From positions 510,757-574,756 of the forward strand of contig JAUMUF010000001.1 of assembly GCA_030530825.1 (NCBI GenBank): a stretch of 64,000 nucleotides of DNA, in the 5' to 3' direction. The DNA comes from a bacterium (GTDB lineage: Bacteria > Patescibacteriota > Saccharimonadia > Saccharimonadales > Saccharimonadaceae). The notes beneath the pieces are model-generated. The model ran no database searches. It was not told where the DNA came from and worked only from the letters and a program-made list of their open reading frames with translations. A program made the translations under genes and the position numbers. Below are positions 25,038-33,322 of this stretch, one piece after another. Positions within the stretch are counted from its first letter, which is position 1; each line of letters begins with the position of its first letter.

Positions 25038-25436
25038 ATGAACATTTCGCATATCAGAATCAACGGCTTCACCAACAAGAGTACTTCTCTGTTTGACGCT
25101 GTCTGCAAACTCGCAAAAGAAATCATCGATCTTGAAAAAATTCGAGATGATAACAATCTGCCCAAAAATTACTGGGTTCAAAATTTTGACACAAGCGATT
25201 TTAACTTGGATTTTGCTTTCAAGCAAGAATCTGTTAAATCCGTAGCTAACGATTTTCTTGAGATATACTCACTTAAATCTGATGAGAGTCTTGGCGATGG
25301 CGAAATCGTTATTGATGTCAAAATCGACTCAATCACTAAGAAAATCACAATATATCACGAGAAGAAGGAAAAATCTTCTCTGGCAGACATTGGATTGACC
25401 GCCCGGACTCGCAGAGTCGAGATTAGAGACTTCTAG
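25038..25436 (+). CDS. Hypothetical protein, 132 aa
   Basis: ATG 25038 has GGAGG 7 nt upstream; the longer open frame from 24969 crosses the promoter. The protein starts MNISHIRINGFTNKS and has mixed helix and strand with a strand-rich C-terminal half (GEIVIDVKIDSITKKITIYH). It has no signal peptide or membrane segment. It is monocistronic with its own promoter and terminator, and no family is recognised. Confidence 0.6.
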   Translation: MNISHIRINGFTNKSTSLFDAVCKLAKEIIDLEKIRDDNNLPKNYWVQNFDTSDFNLDFAFKQESVKSVANDFLEIYSLKSDESLGDGEIVIDVKIDSITKKITIYHEKKEKSSLADIGLTARTRRVEIRDF

Positions 25437-25446
25437 CACACTACAA

Positions 25447-25478
25447 GCGCCCCTCCACATCAGGAGAGGCGCCTTTTT
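25447..25478. terminator. Terminator between the 132-aa gene and the HU-like gene
   Basis: GCGCCCCTC/GAGAGGCGC stem with a T run on the plus strand. Confidence 0.8.
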
Positions 25479-25490
25479 ATTGCTATTCGT

Positions 25491-25877
25491 TTAACTTTCT
25501 TTCTCGAATTGGGCGGTCTTCAACACTGCTTCAAGTTCCTTTCCAGCCACAAAGCGCACCTTGGCAGCCTCAATGTCGCCAGCACTCACCGCCTTGGCGC
25601 TGTCCTGCCCCTTGCTTTTGAGCGTGATATGAAAATAGCCCAGATCGCCAAGATGGACGGTTTCGCCCGCCTCCACAGAATAGGCGATTTCGTGGGTTAG
25701 CGCCTTCAATACAGCCATAATATCAATGTCCGAAACGGTTGTCGAGCGTCGCGCAATCCGCTTGGTCAGCGTATCGAGATCGACGAGGCCAGCGGAGATA
25801 GCGGTGGCGTAGTGTTTTTTGGGGTCGTCGAGTTTGCGAGGATTGGCTTTTTGAACCGCTTTGAATTTGATAGACAT
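25491..25877 (-). CDS. HU-family DNA-binding protein of the Bacteroidetes type
   Basis: HU-type proteins bind and bend DNA. The 128-aa protein fits the longer Bacteroidetes HU-related family rather than bacterial HU: KFKAVQKANPRKLDDPKKHY at the start, then LTKRIARRSTTVSDIDIMAV, GETVHLGDLGYFHITLKSKG and FVAGKELEAVL. ATG 25877 follows AAAGGAG; a frame reaching 26009 exists but would read through the repeat array. Upstream stand six copies of a 22-bp repeat. A Patescibacterial genome would not be expected to carry this subfamily by descent, so transfer from a Bacteroidetes neighbour is likely (inference). Confidence 0.85.
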   Translation of the reverse strand: MSIKFKAVQKANPRKLDDPKKHYATAISAGLVDLDTLTKRIARRSTTVSDIDIMAVLKALTHEIAYSVEAGETVHLGDLGYFHITLKSKGQDSAKAVSAGDIEAAKVRFVAGKELEAVLKTAQFEKES

Positions 25878-25897
25878 AAAGAGTTGCTCCTTTTCTG

Positions 25898-26029
25898 AAC
25901 TTGTCGAGAAATCCATGACAACTTGTTGAAAAAGATTTGTGAACTTGTCGGGAAAATTTTCTACACTTGTTAAGAAAAAATTCTCAACTTGTTGGCAAAA
26001 GATTGGCAACTTGTTGCAGATTTTACCCG
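25898..26029 (-). repeat. Six exact-period 22-bp direct repeats upstream of the HU-like gene
   Basis: The motif AACTTGTYG starts at 25898, 25920, 25942, 25964 (CACTTGTTA variant), 25986 and 26008, exactly 22 bp apart each time. A/T-rich bases fill the rest of each unit. The array ends about 20 bp before the HU start codon. The period equals two helical turns, as in operator arrays or plasmid iterons. The 330-bp stretch 25878-26208 otherwise holds only the promoter at 26118. Confidence 0.9.
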
Positions 26030-26117
26030 CAAATGTTCTTAGTTAATCTTAATCGCTTTCGCAGTTTTATTTTACCGTTTTTTCAAGCAAAAATCAAGCA
26101 AATTATGTTTATTTTTA

Positions 26118-26146
26118 TTGACAAACTTATAGCGACTTGCTAATAT
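26118..26146 (+). promoter_or_regulatory. Promoter of the secreted protein gene
   Basis: TTGACA, 17-bp spacer, TAATAT. Confidence 0.8.
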
Positions 26147-26208
26147 TTAGGTAGGTCTACGCACAACTCGCCAAAATCTTCATAATAGAAAGATAAAAGG
26201 TAATAAAA

Positions 26209-26586
26209 ATGAAGAAGTTCTTTTCAAAATTATTCATAACAGCCCTGCTTGCTCTCGGATTCGTTGGGGCAACAGCCCTTGAAGATAATACCGTTAAGGC
26301 AGACACTCGTTCGATTTCGTTTGTTATCGATAAGTCACTAACAAACGGAAATCCTATCCTGAACTCAAGAATCGTAATTGCCGATGCTTACGATAACGAC
26401 CAATCAACCTCTAGACAAATGGTCAACTATCAATCGGCTCGTTCGTTCAGAATACAGACAGGAAGAAGTTATAATGTTGTTGTTGAAGGCAGATATCAAT
26501 TATTTGGCTTCCTGCCCGTTCCGTTCGGAAGGCATGTTAAGACCGTGTATGTTCCACACGGAGCAATAATGGTTTATATCAAATAG
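26209..26586 (+). CDS. Small secreted protein, 125 aa
   Basis: A clear Sec signal peptide: basic MKKFFSKLF, a hydrophobic core, and probable cleavage after VKA near residue 32. The mature part is about 90 aa, strand-rich, with no cysteines. AAAGGTAATAAAA precedes the ATG. No family is recognised. A second membrane-protein gene follows 38 bp later, probably on the same transcript. Confidence 0.65.
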   Translation: MKKFFSKLFITALLALGFVGATALEDNTVKADTRSISFVIDKSLTNGNPILNSRIVIADAYDNDQSTSRQMVNYQSARSFRIQTGRSYNVVVEGRYQLFGFLPVPFGRHVKTVYVPHGAIMVYIK

Positions 26587-26624
26587 ATAAGAGTTTTGCG
26601 TAGGCTCTTTTCAAAGGAGTATAT

Positions 26625-26858
26625 ATGAGCAAAAAACAATCTAACCACATTAAATTCTTCGCCAAAAGAGATTGGCAAATAATCCATCTTATCATCACGA
26701 TTTTATCTGTGTTGGGGTTGGTTGGAATGGTAGGTTTTGTGGCTTTTTTCTACAACAACTATCTGGAAAGCCATAAACTTGACGGCGACTACGAGCAAAG
26801 CCAGCGAGTTGAAATTCAAGAACTCAAAAAACGAATCGAATCGCTCGAAAATAAATAG
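26625..26858 (+). CDS. Single-pass membrane protein with coiled-coil tail, 77 aa
   Basis: AAAGGAG precedes ATG 26625. A basic N-terminus, one membrane segment (about residues 20-43) and a heptad-like tail (RVEIQELKKRIESLENK). This layout is like FtsB/FtsL-type or other small bitopic proteins, but no specific family fits. It is probably cotranscribed with the secreted protein gene. Confidence 0.6.
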   Translation: MSKKQSNHIKFFAKRDWQIIHLIITILSVLGLVGMVGFVAFFYNNYLESHKLDGDYEQSQRVEIQELKKRIESLENK

Positions 26859-26869
26859 TTTCAACATTA

Positions 26870-26902
26870 AAAAATCACTCACAAAAGTGGGTGATTTTTT
26901 AT
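26870..26902. terminator. Bidirectional terminator between the 77-aa gene and dnaK
   Basis: AAAATCACTC/GTGGGTGATTTT stem with A/T runs on both sides. Confidence 0.85.
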
Positions 26903-26914
26903 TTTATGGGTAGG

Positions 26915-28807
26915 CTATTCTACAATTTCGCCCTCAACAGCATCATCAGCTTTTTTGCGCGAAGTTTTGGTTTCGCCAGATTTTTCATCTGATTGGGCAG
27001 CCGCTTGTTCGGCTTGGTACAACTTGGCACCGATTGGCATAATCGCGTCTTGAAGCGTCTGAGCGGCTTTTTCGAGTTCAGCCTTATCGTCCGAAGATTG
27101 AGACTTCTTGGCTTCTTCTACCGCTTTCTCGATCGCTTCCTTATCGTCGTCGGAGATTTTGCCTTCAAATTCTTTTGGCATCTTCTCGGCTTGATAGATG
27201 GCGTTTTCAAGAGCATTTTTGGCCTCGATAGTTTCACGCTTCTTTTTGTCTTCATCGGCGTGAAGTTCAGCATCTTTTTGAGCCTTTTCGATATCTTCTT
27301 TGCTCATATTTCCGCTGTTTTGAATGGTGATGTTGTTCTCTTTGCCGGTGCCTTTGTCCTTGGCGGAAACGGTCAAAATTCCGTTGGCGTCAATATTGAA
27401 AGTCACCTCAATCTGTGGCACACCTCGTGGCGCAGGAGCAATTCCGCTCAAAATGAAGTTTCCAAGCGATTTGTTGTCGGCAGCCATTTCACGCTCACCT
27501 TGAAGCACATGGATTTCAACTTGTGGCTGATTGTCAGCGTAAGTCGAGAAAACTTGACTCTTAGAAGTTGGAACAGTAGTGTTGCGATCAATCATTGGAG
27601 TTCGAACGCCACCAGCAGTTTCAATACCAAGCGTTAGAGGTGTCACATCGAGAAGGAGAACATCCTTGACATCGCCCGCCAAAACACCACCTTGAATTGC
27701 CGCACCCACAGCCACAACTTCATCTGGGTTAACACCTTGGGTTGGCTTTTTGTTGAAGATTTTTTCAACCTTTTCCACAACGGCTGGCATTCGAGTCATA
27801 CCACCAACCATCACAACTTCACTAATATCGCTCGCTTTAAGTCCAGCATCGTCAAGCGCTTTATTTACTGGCACGGCAAGACGCTCAATGAGATCAGATA
27901 CGAGATCTTCAAGTTTGGCACGAGTCAAAGTATATTCGAAGTTCTTTGGCACGCCGTCTTCCATCGCAATGAACGGCAAGTTGACTTCGTAAGAAGTTGT
28001 TGAAGAAAGTTCCTTCTTGGCTTTTTCCGCCTCGTCTTTGAGTCGCTGCATTGCCGCGGAGTCGTTTTTAAGATCGATTCCCTCTTCTTTTTTAAATTCA
28101 TCGAGGAAATGATTGACAATTCGGTTGTCGAAGTCTTCACCACCTAGGTGCGTGTCACCGTTGGTCGAAAGAACTTCGAAAACGCCATCCGCGATATCGA
28201 GAATCGACACATCGAAGGTACCACCACCAAGGTCGAAGACGGCGATTTTTTCATCTTTTTTGCCATCCAAACCATACGCAAGCGCGGCAGCAGTTGGCTC
28301 GTTGATGATTCGTTTAACTTCCAACCCTGCGATTTTACCCGCGTCCTTGGTTGCTTGACGCTGAGAATCGTCGAAGTAAGCAGGAACGGTAATAACTGCT
28401 TCTGTGACTTTCTCGCCAAGAAATGCCTCTGCGTCGGCTTTGATTTTGCTCAAAATCATCGCTGAAACTTCTTCTGGAGTGTATTCTTTGTCACCCATTT
28501 TTACAGCAACGCCGTCGCCTTTTTTAACGATTTCGTAAGGCAAAATGTCAAGGTCTTTTTGAACTTCTGCATCTGTAAATTTGCGTCCGATGAGGCGCTT
28601 TACGCCATAAATCGTGTTTTTTGGGTTGGTGACGCGCTGGCGTTGCGCAACTTGACCAACGAGACGATCGCCCTTTTTATTGATTGCGACCACACTTGGA
28701 GTTGTGCGATTGCCTTCCGCGTTAGTGATAACCTCTGGCTTTCCAGCAACCATATACGCAAATGCTGAGTTGGTTGTACCTAGGTCAATTCCGATAATTT
28801 TTCCCAT
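26915..28807 (-). CDS. dnaK: Chaperone DnaK (Hsp70)
   Basis: ATP-dependent folding chaperone. The 630 aa have [11 protein letters not shown] at the N-terminus, the phosphate loops [13 protein letters not shown] and [13 protein letters not shown], a linker leading into [14 protein letters not shown], and a C-terminal helical lid with an acidic/basic tail. Full length. Unlike its neighbours it has an untranslated leader of about 70 nt and an AAAGGA SD. The promoter (28883-28911) overlaps a CIRCE. Confidence 0.98.
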   Translation of the reverse strand: MGKIIGIDLGTTNSAFAYMVAGKPEVITNAEGNRTTPSVVAINKKGDRLVGQVAQRQRVTNPKNTIYGVKRLIGRKFTDAEVQKDLDILPYEIVKKGDGVAVKMGDKEYTPEEVSAMILSKIKADAEAFLGEKVTEAVITVPAYFDDSQRQATKDAGKIAGLEVKRIINEPTAAALAYGLDGKKDEKIAVFDLGGGTFDVSILDIADGVFEVLSTNGDTHLGGEDFDNRIVNHFLDEFKKEEGIDLKNDSAAMQRLKDEAEKAKKELSSTTSYEVNLPFIAMEDGVPKNFEYTLTRAKLEDLVSDLIERLAVPVNKALDDAGLKASDISEVVMVGGMTRMPAVVEKVEKIFNKKPTQGVNPDEVVAVGAAIQGGVLAGDVKDVLLLDVTPLTLGIETAGGVRTPMIDRNTTVPTSKSQVFSTYADNQPQVEIHVLQGEREMAADNKSLGNFILSGIAPAPRGVPQIEVTFNIDANGILTVSAKDKGTGKENNITIQNSGNMSKEDIEKAQKDAELHADEDKKKRETIEAKNALENAIYQAEKMPKEFEGKISDDDKEAIEKAVEEAKKSQSSDDKAELEKAAQTLQDAIMPIGAKLYQAEQAAAQSDEKSGETKTSRKKADDAVEGEIVE

Positions 28808-28882
28808 TTTTATCCTTTCTTATTAAATTATTTCACAAAATTCAGTTGGCGCCCTCGCAGTTGTGTCCAGCGCCATATCTAA

Positions 28883-28911
28883 ATTATACGCTTTTAGCAC
28901 TCACAAGTCAA
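28883..28911 (-). promoter_or_regulatory. Promoter of dnaK
   Basis: TTGACT, 17-bp spacer, TATAAT. The -35 is inside CIRCE. Confidence 0.85.
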
Positions 28912-28920
28912 GAGTGCTAA
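28894..28920. promoter_or_regulatory. CIRCE operator of dnaK
   Basis: TTAGCACTC, 9-nt spacer, GAGTGCTAA on the minus strand (one half read as TTAGCACTC on plus): perfect arms. Confidence 0.96.
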
Positions 28921-28962
28921 TGTTGTTTTATTTACAACATAGTATTAATGTGTATTTACTTA

Positions 28963-28991
28963 TTGACTTTTTATGTATTTTATGGTATTAT
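28963..28991 (+). promoter_or_regulatory. Promoter of the 124-aa gene
   Basis: TTGACT, 17-bp spacer, TATTAT. Divergent from the dnaK promoter. Confidence 0.75.
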
Positions 28992-29058
28992 AAAAACATC
29001 TTCGGATAAAATTAAATTAGAGAGGCTCGCCGAGAAGAGGGCGAGACTAGTACATGAA

Positions 29059-29433
29059 ATGACACTGCTAGAAAGATACAACAATACTTTCGCTATCACA
29101 AAACGCTTTTCCGTAAACGCAGAGGATAAGCGATGCTCAACCAACTTCACATCCTTCGTCGATAGCTCTGAAGAAGAGGCTGTCAGAATGACGGTTGCTT
29201 TATCGCAAGATGGGTTCGAAGTGAGATTTTATCTCATTAAGCCGAATCAGGAGTTTTTATTCATGATTCAAGATGGAAAGATGTATGAAAATAGGAACAT
29301 CCCATCAAGCGACATGAATAGATACAAAGATTTTGCCGCATCTGCAATACTGAAGGTGGATGAGGCTATAATCAAGCGCTTGGCGCGAGACATCGAAGCT
29401 CGACGCTTAGACTTGATTTATTCAATATGGTAG
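29059..29433 (+). CDS. Hypothetical protein, 124 aa
   Basis: The frame is open from 28948, but the promoter lies inside that stretch, so the first plausible start is ATG 29059. A CTCGCC/GGGCGAG hairpin precedes it and no close SD is seen. The protein starts MTLLERYNNTFAITKRFSV, with strands in the middle and a helical basic C-terminus (AIIKRLARDIEARRLDLIY). It has no membrane segment and no recognised family. It has its own terminator. Confidence 0.55.
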   Translation: MTLLERYNNTFAITKRFSVNAEDKRCSTNFTSFVDSSEEEAVRMTVALSQDGFEVRFYLIKPNQEFLFMIQDGKMYENRNIPSSDMNRYKDFAASAILKVDEAIIKRLARDIEARRLDLIYSIW

Positions 29434-29443
29434 AGCAAGTTGA

Positions 29444-29474
29444 GCCGCCCGCATTTAAGCAGGCGGTTTTCTTT
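29444..29474. terminator. Terminator between the 124-aa gene and phosphoketolase
   Basis: GCCGCC/GGCGGT stem with a T run on the plus side; it can also serve the minus strand. Confidence 0.8.
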
Positions 29475-31837
29475 TAATAAAATCGCAAATAATTAAAGTT
29501 TTCAATTTCGCTCGGATCGACAGAGTTTTCTTCAGCAAAATCAAGAATTTCTTGTCGCTTCTGAGCAAATTGTTGCGCCAATTTTTTATGGTTAAAGTGC
29601 TCCGACACACGCTCAGCCACATCATATCGCGACACTTGGTTTCGCGCCAACATATCAAATGGCGTCGTCGTCGAGCCCTTTTCTTCATAGCCATTAACAG
29701 TAAATCGTGAAGGGTTTATATAGTCAAAAAGAAGTGCTTTAACAGATTGAGTATAGCCGTGGGAGGAGAAAAACACGGGAGTTTTTTCACCGAAAATATT
29801 GACGAAGTTCTGCTTAGAAAGTGTATTTTTGAAGGTGCCAAATCCGCCAGAATTCATCGCCGAGAGATAGACGATTCGAATTTTCTTCTTTTTCTCACCT
29901 GTCATTTTTTGATTCAAAATCTGCGCCGCAGCGACGACCTCCTTAAAGACATAGTCACCACTCGCTGCCAAAATCACATCAGGCTTATCGATCGAACCGC
30001 CAGCCCGCCAAGCATCAAATTCTTCTCCGCGCCAGAGGTCATAAACAAAAATTCCGCCCCGTTCGATTATCTTTTCCGCCTGTTCGAGTGAGAAAAATCT
30101 CGGCTCAGGCGTCTTGCCAGCAATCAAAACATTGATGTTATTTCGACTTTCGAGCATTTTTTTCATTGAAGCAAGGACCAGATTATCGTCAGCCGGCAAG
30201 AAAACTTGCCCAATTCCATTATGCCGTCGTAAAACTTCATCCAAAAAACTCGGATTTTGGTGAGAAAAGCCATTGTGGTCCTGTCGCCAGCCAGTAGACG
30301 TCAAGACATAGTTAAGCGAAGCAATATCGCCACGCCATACCACATCTTGGCTTTGTATCAAGAACTTAGCGTACTGATCCATCATGCTTGAAACAATCGG
30401 CATAAACGCCTCGTAACTCGTCATTACACCGTGTCTACCACTTAAAATATAGCCTTGAAGCAAACCTTGAAGCGAAGTTTCGTTCAAAATTTCCAAAACC
30501 CGACCATCTCTTGACAAATCTTTTTCCCATTGCTTAATATCACGCTGCCAACTTCGAGAAGTAACTTCGAAAATCGCATTCAATTTGTTGGAATAAGTCT
30601 CATCTGGGCTGAAAAAGCGGAAATTGTCGGGATTTTGCTTAAATACATCGCGCAAAAATTCACCAATTGCATTCATTGCGAGAGATTTTTCACCCTGCGA
30701 ATCTGCCATTTTAGGCATTTCAAGCGGCCTAAAATTATTCCAGCCTTCCAAAAACTTATTCATACCAAGACGAGATCCTCGTGCGGGCAAAAATTCTTCC
30801 AACCAAGCGCTAAATTCTCCCTTTTCTCGGTCAAAAAGTTCTTCAAAATCGTAAGATTTGAGCCAATTTTCAAGAGCCTTCAACTCAGCCTTATCTTTAC
30901 CAGCGTTCGGCAGAGGCACTTGATGCGCCGCAGAGTTACCCTCGATTTTTTCGCCATTAACTTCTTTAACTCCGCCACTTCCTTTTTTATTTCGAAAAAT
31001 AATCATCGGTAGACGAACAAAGTCATCGCGAGGAGCAAGATTCATTTTTATCTTGGAGATCTCGCAGTAGACTTCACGCAAAGTTTTAGCAAAATCTGCG
31101 TCAATGTCTTCGGCAGAATATTCATCAATAATCTTGGGATTGTAGCCAAGACCGTGGAAATATTGAATAAGTTCAAAATCGCTCATCGAACCAAAAATTG
31201 TTGGACCAGAAATTTTGTAGCCGTTAAGATGCAGGATCGGCAAAACTACGCCATTTTTAACTGGATCAATCAACTTAGAAAGATGCCACGCACTGGCAAT
31301 TGCGCCAGTTTCAGCCTCGCCGTCACCAATCAATGTCGCCAAAATCAGATCAGGATTGTCAAGCACCGCGCCAAAAGCGGTCGCGAGCGAATAGCCGAGT
31401 TCACCACCCTCAAGAATAACATTGGGTGTGTAGGGGCTAGCATGGCTTGGATAACCCTTTGGCCAAGAGAATTTACGCGAAATATGCGCGAGACCTTTAG
31501 CATTTCGCGGAGCATTTTTATCAAATTCCGAAAGTGTGCCTTCCAAGAAAAGATTGGCTTGAAGCGCCGGAAACGCGTGACCCGGGCCAAGCATAAACGC
31601 CGTTTTGAGCGGGCTCGAAGCAAAATCGAGATTCTTCTGCGCCGCGAGAAGGTGCGCGTAAACCGTATTTACGCCAGAGCAACTGCCCCAGTGACCAAGG
31701 AGGCGCGGTTTGATGTCGTCGAATTCAAGACTGCGCTCGAGAGTAAAATTTTCTTTCAAAAAAATCTGCGCCACAGTTAAAAAATTGGTCGCGCGAATAA
31801 ACTTTTTAATATTATCAAGATTTTGCCCACTATTCAT
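29474..31837 (-). CDS. xfp: Xylulose-5-phosphate/fructose-6-phosphate phosphoketolase
   Basis: Thiamine-diphosphate enzyme that splits xylulose-5-P or fructose-6-P with phosphate to acetyl phosphate plus glyceraldehyde-3-P or erythrose-4-P. The full 787 aa are present, with family motifs LLGHWGS, GPGHAFPA, SHASPYTPN, the ThDP-binding IGDGEAETGAI and the C-terminal YTQS...F and YDVAERV segments. The ATG is 6 nt after TAAAAT (leaderless), with TTGAAA 17 bp upstream. With pyruvate kinase and the aldolase fusion nearby, it suggests fermentation yielding acetyl phosphate and extra ATP. Confidence 0.96.
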   Translation of the reverse strand: MNSGQNLDNIKKFIRATNFLTVAQIFLKENFTLERSLEFDDIKPRLLGHWGSCSGVNTVYAHLLAAQKNLDFASSPLKTAFMLGPGHAFPALQANLFLEGTLSEFDKNAPRNAKGLAHISRKFSWPKGYPSHASPYTPNVILEGGELGYSLATAFGAVLDNPDLILATLIGDGEAETGAIASAWHLSKLIDPVKNGVVLPILHLNGYKISGPTIFGSMSDFELIQYFHGLGYNPKIIDEYSAEDIDADFAKTLREVYCEISKIKMNLAPRDDFVRLPMIIFRNKKGSGGVKEVNGEKIEGNSAAHQVPLPNAGKDKAELKALENWLKSYDFEELFDREKGEFSAWLEEFLPARGSRLGMNKFLEGWNNFRPLEMPKMADSQGEKSLAMNAIGEFLRDVFKQNPDNFRFFSPDETYSNKLNAIFEVTSRSWQRDIKQWEKDLSRDGRVLEILNETSLQGLLQGYILSGRHGVMTSYEAFMPIVSSMMDQYAKFLIQSQDVVWRGDIASLNYVLTSTGWRQDHNGFSHQNPSFLDEVLRRHNGIGQVFLPADDNLVLASMKKMLESRNNINVLIAGKTPEPRFFSLEQAEKIIERGGIFVYDLWRGEEFDAWRAGGSIDKPDVILAASGDYVFKEVVAAAQILNQKMTGEKKKKIRIVYLSAMNSGGFGTFKNTLSKQNFVNIFGEKTPVFFSSHGYTQSVKALLFDYINPSRFTVNGYEEKGSTTTPFDMLARNQVSRYDVAERVSEHFNHKKLAQQFAQKRQEILDFAEENSVDPSEIENFNYLRFY

Positions 31838-31843
31838 TCTTAT

Positions 31844-31872
31844 ATTTTAACATGTTTATATTTATTTTTCAA
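31844..31872 (-). promoter_or_regulatory. Promoter of xfp, leaderless
   Basis: TTGAAA, 17-bp spacer, TAAAAT, 6 nt to the ATG. Confidence 0.85.
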
Positions 31873-32737
31873 TCAACAGAGAAGATAACTTCTTAACTCT
31901 TTTTTCATAATTAATAAGTCCATCTCTAGACATTACCATCTTTTTAGTTTTATTACCCCTATTGACGACCCTGTTAATTAACCTCATCTTAGACTTCTTC
32001 CTTCTGCCGATAGAAAGCTTATTATCTCGTGTTATGGTAATTCCAGTAACACTAAATCCAGGCTGACCCTTCTTTATTATTTTTCCACTCTTCATATTGT
32101 TTATGGGTAGTTTAGTAGATTTAATAACTGATTCAATGCCGCCCTTAAGCCTGGATAACTCGCCCCTCCTCCGCGAAGAGATCGTAATGTCATCAACATA
32201 AATTGATATATTGATATTATTTTCTTTGGCATATTCGCCCAATCTAATTGCCATTTTCTTCGTAGCCAAAATAGCTAACGAAGAGCTAGTGGGCATTCCT
32301 TGTGCCAATACGCCCTCGTTATTAGTACATAAATATGTTAATAAATTCGCCACATAGGCGGTAAAACCTAATTCATATCGAAAAACATACCTAATTCGAT
32401 CACTAGAAATAGACGGAAAGAAATTTTCAAAATCATACTTTAGCATCTCTTTTGCGCCCTGGTGAATTTTGGCGTTAATTACCGAGTCTCCCCCTCCTCT
32501 ATACCCCATCACTATTTCTGGCATTTTTTGAACTTCTGGCTTCAAAATTCTAGAATGTATTTTTTTCTGGACAATTTTCAAATCACCCCTAGGCTCATCA
32601 ATTCTCCTACACTTAAAGCCTTCTTTTTTACATTTATAAAAAGTGTGTACACTCTTATTATTTACTATATGTAAAAGATCATCCTTGTCAATCTCAAGAA
32701 TTCTACATAGTCTATTTAAAGATTTCAACTTAGCCAT
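31862..32737 (-). CDS. Retron-type reverse transcriptase
   Basis: Retron RTs copy part of a linked structured RNA into multicopy single-stranded DNA; known retrons work as anti-phage systems with an effector. From ATG 32737 the protein has 291 aa, the usual size. It carries the general RT motifs (KYDFENFFPSI, QGMPTSSSLA, catalytic YVDD at 180-183) and both retron hallmarks, NAxxH (NAKIH, 88-92) and VTG (230-232), plus a basic thumb region at the C-terminus. TTG 32785 would add 16 residues; neither start has a strong SD. Upstream on the same strand stand a 70-aa membrane protein gene and about 265 nt of probable non-coding RNA under a strong promoter. Confidence 0.9.
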   Translation of the reverse strand: MAKLKSLNRLCRILEIDKDDLLHIVNNKSVHTFYKCKKEGFKCRRIDEPRGDLKIVQKKIHSRILKPEVQKMPEIVMGYRGGGDSVINAKIHQGAKEMLKYDFENFFPSISSDRIRYVFRYELGFTAYVANLLTYLCTNNEGVLAQGMPTSSSLAILATKKMAIRLGEYAKENNINISIYVDDITISSRRRGELSRLKGGIESVIKSTKLPINNMKSGKIIKKGQPGFSVTGITITRDNKLSIGRRKKSKMRLINRVVNRGNKTKKMVMSRDGLINYEKRVKKLSSLLIEK

Positions 32738-32788
32738 GACAAAATCTAAAATCCATTTCAATGAATTGCAGATTTTGGTGCTCAATTA

Positions 32789-33001
32789 CTATTTATTTAT
32801 AGCTTCCAGCATCGAAATCAAAATCATAACATAGCGCTCATCAGTAGAGAGCATGCTGATTAGAAGTACGACAGCTACAATTAGTAATTGAGCCAGTTCG
32901 GTAAAATTACCGACCGAGATGTTTTTCTCGATCCTCTCACTCTTCTTTCTTCCATCAGGAAAGAAAGTACGTGATATTTTAATCTTTCGATTAAACATCA
33001 T
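32789..33001 (-). CDS. Small membrane protein, candidate retron effector, 70 aa
   Basis: This lies directly upstream of the RT gene (stop at 32789). AAAGGAGG is only 1-4 nt from the two tandem ATG codons at 33001 and 32998. A basic N-terminus is followed by one strong membrane segment (about residues 36-52, LLIVAVVLLISML) and a weaker hydrophobic helix at the end. Several known retrons use small membrane proteins as toxic effectors; by position this is the candidate here (inference). The SD of this gene is part of the inverted repeat that would close the retron RNA. Confidence 0.6.
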   Translation of the reverse strand: MMFNRKIKISRTFFPDGRKKSERIEKNISVGNFTELAQLLIVAVVLLISMLSTDERYVMILISMLEAINK

Positions 33002-33004
33002 CCT

Positions 33005-33269
33005 CCTTTCTATTAAAATTTAATATTTCAGCCAAAAGGCCGCCGTCATGCCAAGTATCCGAAATACTAGTTAATGAAAGATTTTACCGAACCCCATGAG
33101 AGAAATACCCGCCGTCTAGTTTATTTTTTATAAATAAGATCCAAACAACATATCTCGTTTAATAGAGTGACGCTACAACACTCGACACCCCAACAAAGGA
33201 TGTCAACACTAAATAATTGACACTTCAGAATAGAAAAGGATTTTAATGTACATACGAATCGTATGTCTA
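33005..33269 (-). ncRNA. Candidate retron non-coding RNA (msr-msd region)
   Basis: A non-coding stretch between the retron promoter and the first ORF. CCTTTTCTATT near its 5' end (33229-33239) can pair with AATAGAAAGG at its 3' end (33005-33014), 10 bp with one bulge, as expected of the a1/a2 closing stem. Internal hairpins include ACATACG/CGTATGT, GACATCC/GGGTGTC, GAGTG/CACTC and AGTAT/ATACT. GACGGCGG occurs twice. The exact msr/msd borders and the branching G cannot be set by eye. Confidence 0.5.
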
Positions 33270-33275
33270 TAAATT

Positions 33276-33304
33276 ATTATACGAGATGATTTTATATTTG
33301 TCAA
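33276..33304 (-). promoter_or_regulatory. Promoter of the retron locus
   Basis: TTGACA, 17-bp spacer, TATAAT on the minus strand: a consensus-strength promoter just after grpE. Confidence 0.9.
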
Positions 33305-33322
33305 TATTAAGACATCTAGCAA

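Noticed and set aside
25898-26029. CRISPR array
   Set aside because: The units are only 22 bp with a 9-bp conserved motif and A/T-rich filler of similar type. There are no unique spacers of CRISPR length and no cas genes nearby.
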